From positions 1-64,000 of the forward strand of contig NZ_JABFAU010000002.1 in NCBI RefSeq assembly GCF_017168335.1: a stretch of DNA of 64,000 nt, given 5' to 3'. The stretch is from Rhodococcus sp. KRD162. GTDB lineage: Bacteria > Actinomycetota > Actinomycetes > Mycobacteriales > Mycobacteriaceae. The translations under genes were made by a program, and so were the position numbers. Shown piece after piece: positions 51,677 to 60,540 of the stretch; position 1 is the stretch's first letter, and every line of letters begins with the position of its first letter. Under the pieces are notes generated by a model. It did no database searches. It worked only from the letters and a program-made list of their open reading frames with translations, and was not told where the DNA came from.

Positions 51677-51892
51677 ATGGAATTGACGATCACAGGCGAA
51701 TGGAAGCGACCACTTCCCGAGGACGTGCTGCACTTGGAAGTCGGCAATTACACGGCCATCGCCCACGACAAAGGTGACGTCATCGAGTGGTCGGCGAAGC
51801 GCGCTGGCGTCGAGTTCGCATCCGGTGTCACCGACGACATCGTGGACGCCCAGGATGCAGCCGAAACGGCGATCCGCGCGGACAATGCCTGA
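51677..51892 (+). CDS. Small hypothetical protein
   Basis: 71 residues (MELTITGEWKRPLPEDVLHL ... TAIRADNA) with a ggaggag ribosome site. It is beta-rich at the N-terminus and helical at the C-terminus. No family recognised. The last clearly element-like gene before the right repeat. Confidence 0.55.
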   Translation: MELTITGEWKRPLPEDVLHLEVGNYTAIAHDKGDVIEWSAKRAGVEFASGVTDDIVDAQDAAETAIRADNA

Positions 51893-51932
51893 CACTGTGA
51901 TGCGGAGCTGACCGCCGCTAGGTGAACGCTGG

Positions 51933-51981
51933 CGAGGGCCGTACCCGGGCAGAGGAAACGTAGCTTCGGGTACGGCCCTCG
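51933..51981. terminator. Long perfect hairpin terminator
   Basis: cgagggccgtacccg (51933-51947) pairs exactly with cgggtacggccctcg (51967-51981). A strong stop after the last small element gene. Confidence 0.88.
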
Positions 51982-52163
51982 TCGCTGCCACTGACGACTT
52001 TCGATGGCTGTGGCCGCGCCATGCTACTCAGAACACCCACATGCGAGGGGGTGGAGTTGCGTCGGAATCGATCAGGGCCGCGGTGTGGTGCTCGCGCGGG
52101 ACAGGTTGGCGCAGCGCCTGTTTGTTTATTGCCGTCCCGCCATCAGGACGTATCCTGCGACGC

Positions 52164-52571
52164 ATGACCCCGGTCGACGCGCTCTCCGCCGCTGCCGCCC
52201 TGCATCTGGGCTTTCAGCTGGTGGTGACCGCCGTTGTCTACCCGGCGTTGGCGGAGGTGCCGGACGACGACTGGCCGCGTGCCCACGACGCCAACTCGCG
52301 GCGGATCACCCTTGTCGTCGGACCGGTCTACGGGCTACTCGCTGCTGCGTGTCTGTGGGTGTTGGTGTCCGGTTCAACCCAACCTTTGGTCCTCATCAGC
52401 GTTGCCGGCGCGGTGATTTCCGCGCTCGCGACTGCGTTCGGGGCCGCTCCCGTTCACGGCGATCTAGGGCGGAGGGGACGCACCGGGCACTTGATGGGTC
52501 GGCTGCGATCAGCTGACCGCATACGTCTCGGTGGTGCAGTGTTGTGTGCCGTCTTCGCTCTGTTGGCGTGA
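52164..52571 (+). CDS. Four-span membrane protein
   Basis: 135 residues from ATG 52164 (MTPVDALSAAAALHLGFQLV). Hydrophobic helices: LHLGFQLVVTAVVYPALAEV, LVVGPVYGLLAAACLWVLVS, LVLISVAGAVISALATAFGA, IRLGGAVLCAVFALLA. The HDANSRRITL and GHLMGRLRSADRIR loops are polar. No named family. It has a chromosomal rather than element-like character. Confidence 0.6.
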   Translation: MTPVDALSAAAALHLGFQLVVTAVVYPALAEVPDDDWPRAHDANSRRITLVVGPVYGLLAAACLWVLVSGSTQPLVLISVAGAVISALATAFGAAPVHGDLGRRGRTGHLMGRLRSADRIRLGGAVLCAVFALLA

Positions 52572-52605
52572 TCGAACTCGGGCAAACATGAGTCGGATGA
52601 CTGGT

Positions 52606-53136
52606 TCAGCGAACCGGCGCCACCATGAGCACCGCGTCCACTCGGTACTCGCCCCACTGTTGCGCAGCCGTCCCGATTCGGTGCCAGCCTCGCCTGTCGT
52701 AGAAGCCGAGAGCGGCGCTACTCGGATCGACCAGCAATACAGGTACCCGGCCCATGTCCCGTGCCGCATTCACTGCATGAGTGAGCAACGTCGTTCCGCT
52801 GCCCGGTACGGTGCCGTCGGTTACCAAGCGTGAGACGACGGCGAGTCGATCGGCCGCGACACCCGTTGCTCGCTGCCACTGCTCGCTAGCGTCGTCCGTA
52901 CCGGGATCCTGTCCGGGTGTTGCCGTCGGATGCAGCGCGACATGTCCGACGACGGCGTCGTGATACTCCGCTACCCAGGCTTCGAGTTCGTCCGGTGCGG
53001 CAAGCCAGTCTGCTCGTACCACTGCTGCGCGCACGGGATAGCGATGCGTCGAGTGCGAACGTTGCAGGATGGGGAGGAGGGCGCTCAGGTCGTCGTCCCG
53101 TCGGGGTCGCACGCGGATTCCCGATGTGGCGAACAT
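52606..53136 (-). CDS. GNAT-family acetyltransferase
   Basis: 176 residues from ATG 53134-53136 (MFATSGIRVRPRRDDDLSAL). GNAT blocks: AWVAEYHDAVVGHVALHP, RLVTDGTVPGSGTTLLTHAV and SAALGFYDRRGWHRIGTA. The acetyl-CoA loop is shortened, but the final FYDRRGWHR motif is typical. It is divergent from copy 2 of the DUF5318 gene. Substrate unknown. Confidence 0.8.
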   Translation of the reverse strand: MFATSGIRVRPRRDDDLSALLPILQRSHSTHRYPVRAAVVRADWLAAPDELEAWVAEYHDAVVGHVALHPTATPGQDPGTDDASEQWQRATGVAADRLAVVSRLVTDGTVPGSGTTLLTHAVNAARDMGRVPVLLVDPSSAALGFYDRRGWHRIGTAAQQWGEYRVDAVLMVAPVR

Positions 53137-53285
53137 GTGAACGAGTGTAGGGACCGGACGAACCTGTTCGCCGCCGATCGAGACCCACACGCAGCGAACG
53201 CGTTACGGCCGAAAGGGGCCCCCTTCGCCGCCGAGGCGGGGGTTCGCACGTCCCCATCTCGGAGGGCGCACGTACTCTGGTCCTC

Positions 53286-53717
53286 GTGCGACTTCAGCGA
53301 CAGGTGGTGGACTACGCCCTTCAGCGTCGGTCGCTGCTGGCCGAGGTCTACTCCGGTAGGACGGGTGTAGCAGCGGTCTGCGATGCGGATCCGTACCTGC
53401 TCCGCGCCGCCAAGTTCCACGGACGCGGGAGCGATGTGGTGTGCCCCATCTGCCGCAAAGAGCAGCTCACCTTGGTGTCCTGGGTTTTCGGTGAGAAGCT
53501 CGGTGCGCTGTCCGGGTCGGCGCGAACGGCCGACGAACTCGTCCGGCTCGCTGCGACCCAGGAGGAATTCTCGGTCCACGTGGTCGAGGTGTGCCGTTCC
53601 TGCAGTTGGAACCACCTCGTCCAGTCCTACGTCCTCGGGGCCGTCCCCGCGCCCAAGCAACCCCGTCGTCCGCGATCGGGTTCGCGTCAACCTAACCGTC
53701 GCACCGCGAGTGAGTGA
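53286..53717 (+). CDS. DUF5318 family protein, copy 2
   Basis: 143 residues from a GTG. It differs from the 17605 copy at four positions only, keeping CPIC and CRSC pairs. Codons differ far more than residues, so the two genes diverged under purifying selection rather than by recent duplication. First gene of the duplicated envelope block. Confidence 0.85.
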   Translation: MRLQRQVVDYALQRRSLLAEVYSGRTGVAAVCDADPYLLRAAKFHGRGSDVVCPICRKEQLTLVSWVFGEKLGALSGSARTADELVRLAATQEEFSVHVVEVCRSCSWNHLVQSYVLGAVPAPKQPRRPRSGSRQPNRRTASE

Positions 53718-53786
53718 CACAATCGCTCGGCTGATGCCTTTTCGCGAGAAGTCGACGCGGCCGCCGAAATTACTGGAGATTTGTAC

Positions 53787-56510
53787 GTGAGTTCCCCCTA
53801 CGACAACAACCCGGGTACCAACGAACCTGGCCGTAGCGACTCCGGACGGCGTCCCGACGTGCCAGGGCCGCCGCGCGGCAGCAGGCATTCCGATCCGCCC
53901 GGACGTCGTCCCGTGCCTCCGCCCGGGCAGCGTCCGATGTCTGCGCCCGGTCAGCGTCCGATGCCGCCGCAGGGTCGGCCTCCGATGCCGCCACCCGGTC
54001 AGCGACCCGGACCTCCTCCGGGGCAGCGTCCGATGCCACCGCAAGGTCGGCCTCCGATGCCGCCACCCGGGCAGCGACCCGGACCTCCTCCGGGGCAGCG
54101 TCCGATGCCACCCCAGGGCAGGCCACCCATGCCGCCTCCCGGGCAGCGCCCAGGGTCTGCGCCCGGTCAGCGTCCGATGCCGCCGCAGGGTCGGCCCCCC
54201 GGTGAACGCCGCTATGGGGAGCCGCCGGTCACGCCCGCTGCGCGCTCCGCGGTAGGGCCGGGAGCCGCTGCGGCCGGGATCACCCGATCGGGATCCGTCC
54301 CACCCCCGTACGAACCGAACGATCCATCAGCTAGCTCCTCGGGCAACGAGCCGCCCGAGCCGCCCGAAAGAGGTTCCGCCGCGAAAACGAAGAAGAAGTC
54401 CAAGTGGCGGGTTGTTCGGCGCACGATGTACGCGTTGATCGCCTTGGGCCTGATCGTGCCGATTCTGGCGTTCATGGTGGCGTACACGCTGGTGGACGTT
54501 CCTCGACCCGGTGACCTCAGAACCAACCAGGTCGCGACGATTTTTGCGTCCGACGGTGCGAGCGTGCTCGGCAAGGTGGTGCCCCCCGAGGGCAACCGGA
54601 CCGACGTGACGATCGACCAGATCCCGGAGCACGTACGCAATGCCGTCCTTTCGGCCGAGGACCGCGACTTCTACTCCAACCCCGGATTCTCGGTCACCGG
54701 ATTCGGCCGGGCTCTGCGCGACAACGTGCTCGGACGCGACAGCGCAGGTGGCGGCTCCACGATCACCCAGCAGTACGTGAAGAACGCGCTGGTCGGTAAC
54801 GACCGGACGCTGACTCGCAAGATGCGTGAGCTGGTCATCTCCTCCAAGATGGCGCGGCAGTGGTCCAAGGACGACATTCTCGCGGCCTATCTGAACACCA
54901 TCTACTTCGGTCGTGGCGCGTACGGCATCGCAGCCGCGTCCACGGCGTATTTCGGTAAGTCCGTCGATCAACTGTCGGTCGAGGAAGGTGCTGTGCTGGC
55001 GGCAGTCATCCAGCAGCCCTCCAACCTCGATCCCGAGGTCAACCCGACGGGAGCGCAAGCTCGGTGGGATTACGTCCTCGACGGCATGGTCTCGCAGGGC
55101 CAGCTCGACTCCACCCAGCGAGCCGCGATGATGTTCCCCGCGGTGGTTCCGACCTCCCAGGTGGACACCGGTGACGCGGACGACGCTGGTCCCAACGGCC
55201 TGATCAAGGCCCAGGTACTGCGCGAGTTGTCTGCTGCCGGAGTCAGCGAGCAGGACCTCAACACCGAAGGTCTGCAGATCACGACGACAATCGATCCGAA
55301 GGCGCAGGCTGCTGCGATCGAGGCCGTGAACAGCAACCTCGAAGGCGAGCCGTCGGAACTGCGAACGGCATCGGTATCGGTCGATCCGCGCAGTGGTGCG
55401 GTCCGGTCGTACTACGGCGGCGCGGACGGGCGCGGATTCGACTTCGCGCAGTCGGGCCTGCAGACGGGATCGTCGTTCAAGGTGTTCGGTCTGGCCGCCG
55501 CGTTGGATCAGGGCATCCCGCTCTCGAAGATGTACGACAGCTCTCCGCTGGACGTCAACGGCATCGAGATCAGCAACGTCGAGGGTGCCTCCTGCGGAAC
55601 GTGCACCATCGCCGAGGCGCTGAAACGTTCACTGAACACCAGCTTCTATCGCATGATGCTCGGGATGGACAACGGCCCGCAGGCCATCGCAGACATGGCG
55701 CACAAGCTCGGCATCCCGCAGGAGATCGACGGCGTCGGCCCCACCCTGACCGAGCCCGACAACGCGGGTCCCAACTACGGAGTTGTGCTCGGCCAGTACC
55801 AGTCTCGCGTCCTCGACATGGCCTCCGCCTACGCGACATTGGCTGCGTCCGGCGTATATCACACCCCGCACTTCGTGCAGAAGGTCGTCACCGCCGACGG
55901 CACCGTGCTTCTCGACCGCGCTCCCGAAGCCGGCCAGCAGGTCGTCTCGGCCGCGGTCGCGGACAACGTGACCTCGGCGATGCGACCGATCGCCGGGTAC
56001 TCGAACGGTCACAACCTCGCCGGTGGTCGTCAGTCGGCAGCGAAGACCGGTACCGCTCAGCTGGGCGACACCGGGCAGAACAAGGATGCCTGGATGGTCG
56101 GCTACACGCCATCGTTGTCGACGGCCGTGTGGGTCGGCACCGAGCAGGGTCTGCCGCTCGAGAACAGCTACGGCGGACCGATCTACGGATCGGGCATACC
56201 GTCGGACATCTGGAAAGACACGATGGACGGCACGTTGGAGGGCACCTCGAACGAGACCTTCCCGACGCCCGAAGCCATTGCCGGTCAGGCCGGAGTGCCG
56301 CAGTACTCCGCGCCCGCACCGACGGCCACGGTCGCACCGACGACTGCTCCGCCGCAGGTGACCCTGCCGATTCCGACGGAGATCTCCCCGCCCGTCGTCA
56401 TCACGCCACGGCAGGTTGAAATTCTGCCCGGAGTGACGATTCCGCTTCCCGGGTTGGCACCGGCTCAGCCGGCACCGGCCGCGCCCGAACCGGCTACTCC
56501 CGGGCAGTAG
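53787..56510 (+). CDS. Class A penicillin-binding protein, PonA1-like, copy 2
   Basis: About 907 residues from GTG 53787. Same order as copy 1: Pro-rich tail, membrane anchor (YALIALGLIVPILAFMVAYT), GT51 domain (GGSTITQQYVKNAL), transpeptidase (GSSFKVF, KRSLNTSFY, KTGTAQ). The tail is longer because of three tandem 24-residue repeats. The C-terminus ends APAQPAPAAPEPATPGQ. All catalytic motifs are intact, so both copies may be active. Confidence 0.95.
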   Translation: MSSPYDNNPGTNEPGRSDSGRRPDVPGPPRGSRHSDPPGRRPVPPPGQRPMSAPGQRPMPPQGRPPMPPPGQRPGPPPGQRPMPPQGRPPMPPPGQRPGPPPGQRPMPPQGRPPMPPPGQRPGSAPGQRPMPPQGRPPGERRYGEPPVTPAARSAVGPGAAAAGITRSGSVPPPYEPNDPSASSSGNEPPEPPERGSAAKTKKKSKWRVVRRTMYALIALGLIVPILAFMVAYTLVDVPRPGDLRTNQVATIFASDGASVLGKVVPPEGNRTDVTIDQIPEHVRNAVLSAEDRDFYSNPGFSVTGFGRALRDNVLGRDSAGGGSTITQQYVKNALVGNDRTLTRKMRELVISSKMARQWSKDDILAAYLNTIYFGRGAYGIAAASTAYFGKSVDQLSVEEGAVLAAVIQQPSNLDPEVNPTGAQARWDYVLDGMVSQGQLDSTQRAAMMFPAVVPTSQVDTGDADDAGPNGLIKAQVLRELSAAGVSEQDLNTEGLQITTTIDPKAQAAAIEAVNSNLEGEPSELRTASVSVDPRSGAVRSYYGGADGRGFDFAQSGLQTGSSFKVFGLAAALDQGIPLSKMYDSSPLDVNGIEISNVEGASCGTCTIAEALKRSLNTSFYRMMLGMDNGPQAIADMAHKLGIPQEIDGVGPTLTEPDNAGPNYGVVLGQYQSRVLDMASAYATLAASGVYHTPHFVQKVVTADGTVLLDRAPEAGQQVVSAAVADNVTSAMRPIAGYSNGHNLAGGRQSAAKTGTAQLGDTGQNKDAWMVGYTPSLSTAVWVGTEQGLPLENSYGGPIYGSGIPSDIWKDTMDGTLEGTSNETFPTPEAIAGQAGVPQYSAPAPTATVAPTTAPPQVTLPIPTEISPPVVITPRQVEILPGVTIPLPGLAPAQPAPAAPEPATPGQ
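53949..54164. repeat. Three 72-bp tandem repeats in the PBP tail
   Basis: Units 53949-54020, 54021-54092 and 54093-54164 encode GQRPMPPQGRPPMPPPG followed by QRPGPPP-like endings. Copy 1 lacks them and has short QGRPP repeats instead. The tail lies in the cytoplasm before the membrane anchor. Confidence 0.85.
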
Positions 56511-56521
56511 CGACTCCACCG

Positions 56522-58072
56522 GTGACGACCGAACCCGACCGCAAGGGTCGAGCATTGGCGAGCCCCGGTCGCCTCGACGCGGCGAGCGAGAATGACCGAG
56601 ATCTACCCAGTCGGACCGATCCGATGGCCGGGGAATTGTCCTCGGTCATCGGCGGTCCGGTCGGACGTCACGCGGTGATCGGACGGCAACGGTGGTTCAC
56701 CGCACTGCGGGTGATCCTGCTGTTGGCGGTGATCTTCCTGTGCTTCGGTTGGTTCGCGAAGGCGGCGTGCATTCAGCAGGCTCCGGTCGGTCCCAACGGT
56801 GAACTGGGACTGGATTGGAGTGGCAGCCGGCAGTACGTGGCCATGTGCTATTCGGACACCGTGCCGCTGTACGGTGCCGAGCGACTCGACCAAGGCGCGT
56901 TCCCGTACAAGAAGTCCTGGGAAGAAACCAAGGCCGACGGCTCGACCCAGGTTCGATACATGGAGTACCCGGTGCTCGCGGGGCTGTACCAGTACGGCTC
57001 GATGGTCGTCGGGAAGATGTGGAACTCGCTGAGTTTCCTTCCCCAGGCCCTGCCCGTCGTCGTGTATTTCAACGTGGTTGCCCTGGGTCTCGCCGTCGCC
57101 TGGCTCGTCACCGTGTGGGCCACGGCAATAGCTGCGGGACGGCGGATCTGGGACGCGGCCCTGGTCGCCGCGTCGCCGCTGGTGATCGTCCACGGCTTCA
57201 CCAATTTCGACGCTCTGGCCGCGGCTTTCGCGCTCACCGGTCTGTTGGCATGGGCCAAGAAGAGGCCGGTTCTCGCCGGTGTGCTGATCGGACTCGGCGG
57301 TGCCACTAAGCTCTATCCCCTGCTGTTCCTCGGTCCGCTTCTGGTGTTGTGCTGGCGGACCGGCCGGATGCGGGAGTGGGGCCTCACCGCGAGCGCTGCC
57401 ATCGGAGCCTGGCTGGCCGTGAATCTTCCTCTGGCGCTGCTGTATCCGTCGGGGTGGTACGAGTTCTTCCGGCTCAACTCCGAGCGCGGAGCCGACCCCG
57501 ATTCCCTGTACAACGTGGTCACCTCGTTCACCGGCTGGCCCGGTTTCGACGGTCCGCTCTATGCAGGCGCCAAGCCCCTGATCCTCAATGCCGTGACGCT
57601 GGTGTTGTTCGCCATCGTGTGTGCGGTGATCGCCTACATCGGCACGACGGCCCCCGTGCGGCCGCGGCTCGCGCAGTTGATATTCCTGGTGGTCGCCGGC
57701 TTCCTGCTCACCAACAAGGTATGGAGCCCGCAGTATTCGCTGTGGCTGGTTCCACTGGCCGTGCTTGCGTTACCGCATCGCCGAATACTGTTGGCGTGGA
57801 TGACGATCGACGCGTTCGTCTGGTTCCCGCGGATGTACTACTACTTGGGCGTGGAGAACAAGGGCGTGCCCGAGCAATGGTTCACCGCAGCCGTCGTGGT
57901 GCGCGATATCGCGGTGATCGGGTTGTGCGCGTTGATCATTCGGCAGATCTACCGGCCGTCCGAAGACCTCATTCGAAACGGCAGCGCCGTCGACCCGCTC
58001 GGTGGCGTTCTCGACGGCGCTGCAGATCGGGTCAGGGCCCGCCCGGTCACATATAGCGGCCCAACTGCTTGA
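56522..58072 (+). CDS. GT87-family mannosyltransferase-like protein, copy 2
   Basis: 516 residues from a GTG (TTEPDRKGRALASPGRLDAA as the N-terminus). Same membrane topology and motifs as copy 1 (WSGSRQYVAMCYSDTVPLYG, GATKLYPLLFLGPLLVL). The C-terminus is shorter (RVRARPVTYSGPTA). It is followed by the terD remnant and the carboxylesterase gene. Duplicated function is likely. Confidence 0.88.
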   Translation: MTTEPDRKGRALASPGRLDAASENDRDLPSRTDPMAGELSSVIGGPVGRHAVIGRQRWFTALRVILLLAVIFLCFGWFAKAACIQQAPVGPNGELGLDWSGSRQYVAMCYSDTVPLYGAERLDQGAFPYKKSWEETKADGSTQVRYMEYPVLAGLYQYGSMVVGKMWNSLSFLPQALPVVVYFNVVALGLAVAWLVTVWATAIAAGRRIWDAALVAASPLVIVHGFTNFDALAAAFALTGLLAWAKKRPVLAGVLIGLGGATKLYPLLFLGPLLVLCWRTGRMREWGLTASAAIGAWLAVNLPLALLYPSGWYEFFRLNSERGADPDSLYNVVTSFTGWPGFDGPLYAGAKPLILNAVTLVLFAIVCAVIAYIGTTAPVRPRLAQLIFLVVAGFLLTNKVWSPQYSLWLVPLAVLALPHRRILLAWMTIDAFVWFPRMYYYLGVENKGVPEQWFTAAVVVRDIAVIGLCALIIRQIYRPSEDLIRNGSAVDPLGGVLDGAADRVRARPVTYSGPTA

Positions 58073-58093
58073 CGGCTTCACCGGCGTGCTTGT
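58048..58093 (-). pseudogene. terD 3' remnant
   Basis: The last 15 codons of terD (encoding KHAGEAVKQLGRYM-like residues) remain on the minus strand and match 22240-22285. The rest of the gene is gone and unrelated sequence follows at 58094. This junction shows that copy 2 was once also followed by terD. Confidence 0.8.
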
Positions 58094-58104
58094 ACACTCG
58101 CGAC

Positions 58105-59649
58105 ATGGCTGTGACGACACGCGTGACCACCTCCGACGGCATCATCGAGGGAAAGCCCGTCGGTGACCTCACCACCTGGCGAGGCATTCCCTACGCCGCC
58201 CCACCCGTCGGCCCACTGCGTTTCCGGGCGCCGCAACCCACCGAACCGTGGGACGGCGTGCGCGACGCCACCGAGTGGGGCAATGCCTCCGTTCAGCACA
58301 AGCGAGGCACGATGCTCGCGATCGGCAAGTACCAGCCGTCCAGCGAGGACTGCCTGACGCTCAATGTGCTCGCCCCCAGCGCACCGAGCGCGAACCCGCG
58401 TCCGGTCATGGTGTTCATCCATGGCGGCGCGTACACCCTCGGCACGTCCGCTACTCCCCTGTACGGCGGCGGCTCCCTGGTGCGCCGCTCGCTGAAGGAC
58501 GGCGACGGCATCATCTACGTCTCGGTCAACTACCGACTCGGCGCTCTCGGCTACCTCGACATGTCCCAGTTCTCCACTCCCGAGCGGCCGTTCGACTCCA
58601 ACCTCGGCTTGCGAGATCAGGTAGCCGCTCTGGAATGGGTGCAACGCAACATCGCCGAGTTCGGCGGCGATCCGAGCAACGTCACCGTTTTCGGTGAGTC
58701 TGCCGGCGGCAACGCCGTCACCACCCTGATGACGGTTCCCTCGGCCAAAGGCCTTTTCGCTCAGGCCATTTCCGAGAGTTCCGCTCCCGGCATGACCGCC
58801 ACCAAGGAGCGCGCCGATCAATGGGCGCGGGAATACGTCGGCTACCTCGGCGGCACCGTCGAGAACGCTGCCGAGACCCTCGAGAACGCCGAGGTACTAC
58901 GGCTCGGACGCGCGGGGACCAAGCTGGATCTCACCACGTGGCACCGCACTCCGGGCCTGTTCCCGTTCGGCCCGGTGATCGACGGCGACTTCCTACCGAT
59001 CAGCCCGGTCGAGGCGTATGCGAACGGAACCGCGCACCGCGTGCCGCTGATCATCGGTACCAATGCCCGTGAGGGAACGCTGTTTTCGAAGTTTCTCCAC
59101 GCGGTGCCCACCAATCCAGAGCGCATCACCAAGCTGTTCTCACTCACCGATCCCGACGCCGAAGCGGTGGTCACTTCGGGCTACCGGGGCTACCCGAACG
59201 AGCGTGCCGCCATCGACTTCGGCGGCGACTTCACCTTCTGGAAGCCGTCACTGGAAGTGGCCGAGGGACATTCGCGTCACGCACCGACGTACTTCTACCG
59301 ATTCGACTTCGCGCCGCGATCGATGAAGCTGCTCGGATTGGACGCCACCCACGGCTTCGAATTGTTCGCCGTGTTCGGGATCAGTGAGACCTTGTTCGGT
59401 AAGGCGCTCACCCTGGCCGGCGGACGCAAGGCGTTCTCCGAGGTCACCGATCAGGTGCAATCACAGTGGATCGCGTTCGCCACCAACGGAAAGCCGTTGG
59501 AGTCGTGGCCACGGTACGACGAAGGCGACCGCAAGACATTGATCTTCGACACCCGCACTCGGGTGCAGAAGGATCCGCGGAGCGACCGCCGCAAGGCGTG
59601 GGAAGGCTATCGGGGCTACGACAGCCAGAAGCTCGAACCCGCTACTTGA
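58105..59649 (+). CDS. Type B carboxylesterase
   Basis: 514 residues from ATG 58105. The oxyanion-hole motif is FIHGGAYTLG near residue 110, the nucleophile elbow GESAGG near residue 197 (TVFGESAGGNAVTTLM), with conserved blocks FRGIPYA-like WRGIPYAAPPVGPLRFR and SEDCLTLNV. The catalytic His is in the ATHGFELFAVFG region. It hydrolyses esters of unknown nature, probably in the cytoplasm. The gene starts 12 bp after the terD remnant and its 3' end overlaps the convergent glycosylase gene. Confidence 0.9.
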   Translation: MAVTTRVTTSDGIIEGKPVGDLTTWRGIPYAAPPVGPLRFRAPQPTEPWDGVRDATEWGNASVQHKRGTMLAIGKYQPSSEDCLTLNVLAPSAPSANPRPVMVFIHGGAYTLGTSATPLYGGGSLVRRSLKDGDGIIYVSVNYRLGALGYLDMSQFSTPERPFDSNLGLRDQVAALEWVQRNIAEFGGDPSNVTVFGESAGGNAVTTLMTVPSAKGLFAQAISESSAPGMTATKERADQWAREYVGYLGGTVENAAETLENAEVLRLGRAGTKLDLTTWHRTPGLFPFGPVIDGDFLPISPVEAYANGTAHRVPLIIGTNAREGTLFSKFLHAVPTNPERITKLFSLTDPDAEAVVTSGYRGYPNERAAIDFGGDFTFWKPSLEVAEGHSRHAPTYFYRFDFAPRSMKLLGLDATHGFELFAVFGISETLFGKALTLAGGRKAFSEVTDQVQSQWIAFATNGKPLESWPRYDEGDRKTLIFDTRTRVQKDPRSDRRKAWEGYRGYDSQKLEPAT

Positions 59650-60508
59650 GCAGACGTGACATTCGACGGTCGGCAAGAATTTTGCCGGCCGTCTGGCAGG
59701 TGGCGCAGTACTGAAACGATCGATCGACGTACGCGACTTCGCGTACCGGGTCGCCGCACACCGGGCAGGGCAGCCCAGTTCTGGCGTGCACCCGCATGCC
59801 CGATCTCTTCTCGCCTTTCAGACGCGCCGCGTCCTGCCCGGCCGAGCGGGCCACCGCGTCGGACAGCACCGAGCGCATCGCCGCGTAGAGCGTCGCGACG
59901 GATTCGGGATCGAGCTTGCTCGACGATGCGAACGGCGAGAGCTTCGCGACGTGCAAGATCTCGTCCGAGTAGGCGTTGCCGATACCGGCCAACAGAGATT
60001 GGTCCACCAACGAGGTCTTCAGTCGCGCGGTGGTGCCGGCGAGTATTTCGGCGAACTCGAGCTCGGTGACCGTCAGCGCATCGGGTCCGAGGCGAGCGAC
60101 GCTCGCCACCTGCGCAGGGTCACGGACCACCCAGACCGCCAATCGCTTCTTGGTACCGGCTTCGGTGAGGTCGATGGCGGGCGTCGCGCCTTCGGGAGTG
60201 AAGAAGTGGATCCGCAGTGCCAACGGACCTTTGCCGGGCTTGGGCGGCGCGGCGCTGGGATTGTCCACCCACCGCAGCCAACCGCCGCGCGAGAGATGCG
60301 TGATCAACCACAGGTCGCCTGCCCGAAGTGCCAGGTGTTTACCGAACCGCGCGGCATTGGTGACGTCCTTGCCCTGCAGTTCGGTGATCGGTGGATCGAA
60401 TGTCTTGAGAACACTCAGTGCTGCGATGTCGATCCGGCCGATGACGGCACCGACGGCATGTTCGCGCAGGAAGCCGGCCAGGGCTTCGACCTCGGGTAAT
60501 TCAGGCAT
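59642..60508 (-). CDS. Fpg/Nei-family DNA glycosylase
   Basis: 288 residues. The N-terminus PELPEVEAL provides the catalytic Pro2 and Glu3 once Met is removed. The helix-two-turn-helix region is [20 protein letters not shown] near 165-185, and the C-terminal zinc finger is CPVCGD...QYCATCQ with a terminal Arg region (DRRMSRLLK). It excises oxidised bases and cleaves the abasic strand. The mixture of motifs leaves Fpg versus Nei subtype open. Convergent with the carboxylesterase. Confidence 0.92.
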   Translation of the reverse strand: MPELPEVEALAGFLREHAVGAVIGRIDIAALSVLKTFDPPITELQGKDVTNAARFGKHLALRAGDLWLITHLSRGGWLRWVDNPSAAPPKPGKGPLALRIHFFTPEGATPAIDLTEAGTKKRLAVWVVRDPAQVASVARLGPDALTVTELEFAEILAGTTARLKTSLVDQSLLAGIGNAYSDEILHVAKLSPFASSSKLDPESVATLYAAMRSVLSDAVARSAGQDAARLKGEKRSGMRVHARTGLPCPVCGDPVREVAYVDRSFQYCATCQTAGKILADRRMSRLLK

Positions 60509-60540
60509 GTGTCCAGTATGCAGCTACGATGGCCGTCGTG

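Larger units (their letters stand above)
53226..58093. repeat. Right copy of the 4.8-kb diverged direct repeat
   Basis: Same gene block as 17545-22285 in the same orientation. Differences are mostly synonymous, apart from a longer Pro-rich region in the PBP. It ends 22 bases inside the leftover terD tail at gcttcaccggcgtgcttg; after that the two copies have unrelated sequence. Confidence 0.92.

Noticed and set aside
22286..53225. Integrase, transposase or relaxase of the island
   Set aside because: I examined all credible frames on both strands and saw no tyrosine or serine recombinase, DDE transposase or relaxase motif.
53949..54196. Possible CRISPR or satellite array
   Set aside because: The 72-bp repeats are in-frame coding repeats of the PBP proline-rich tail with no unique spacers.
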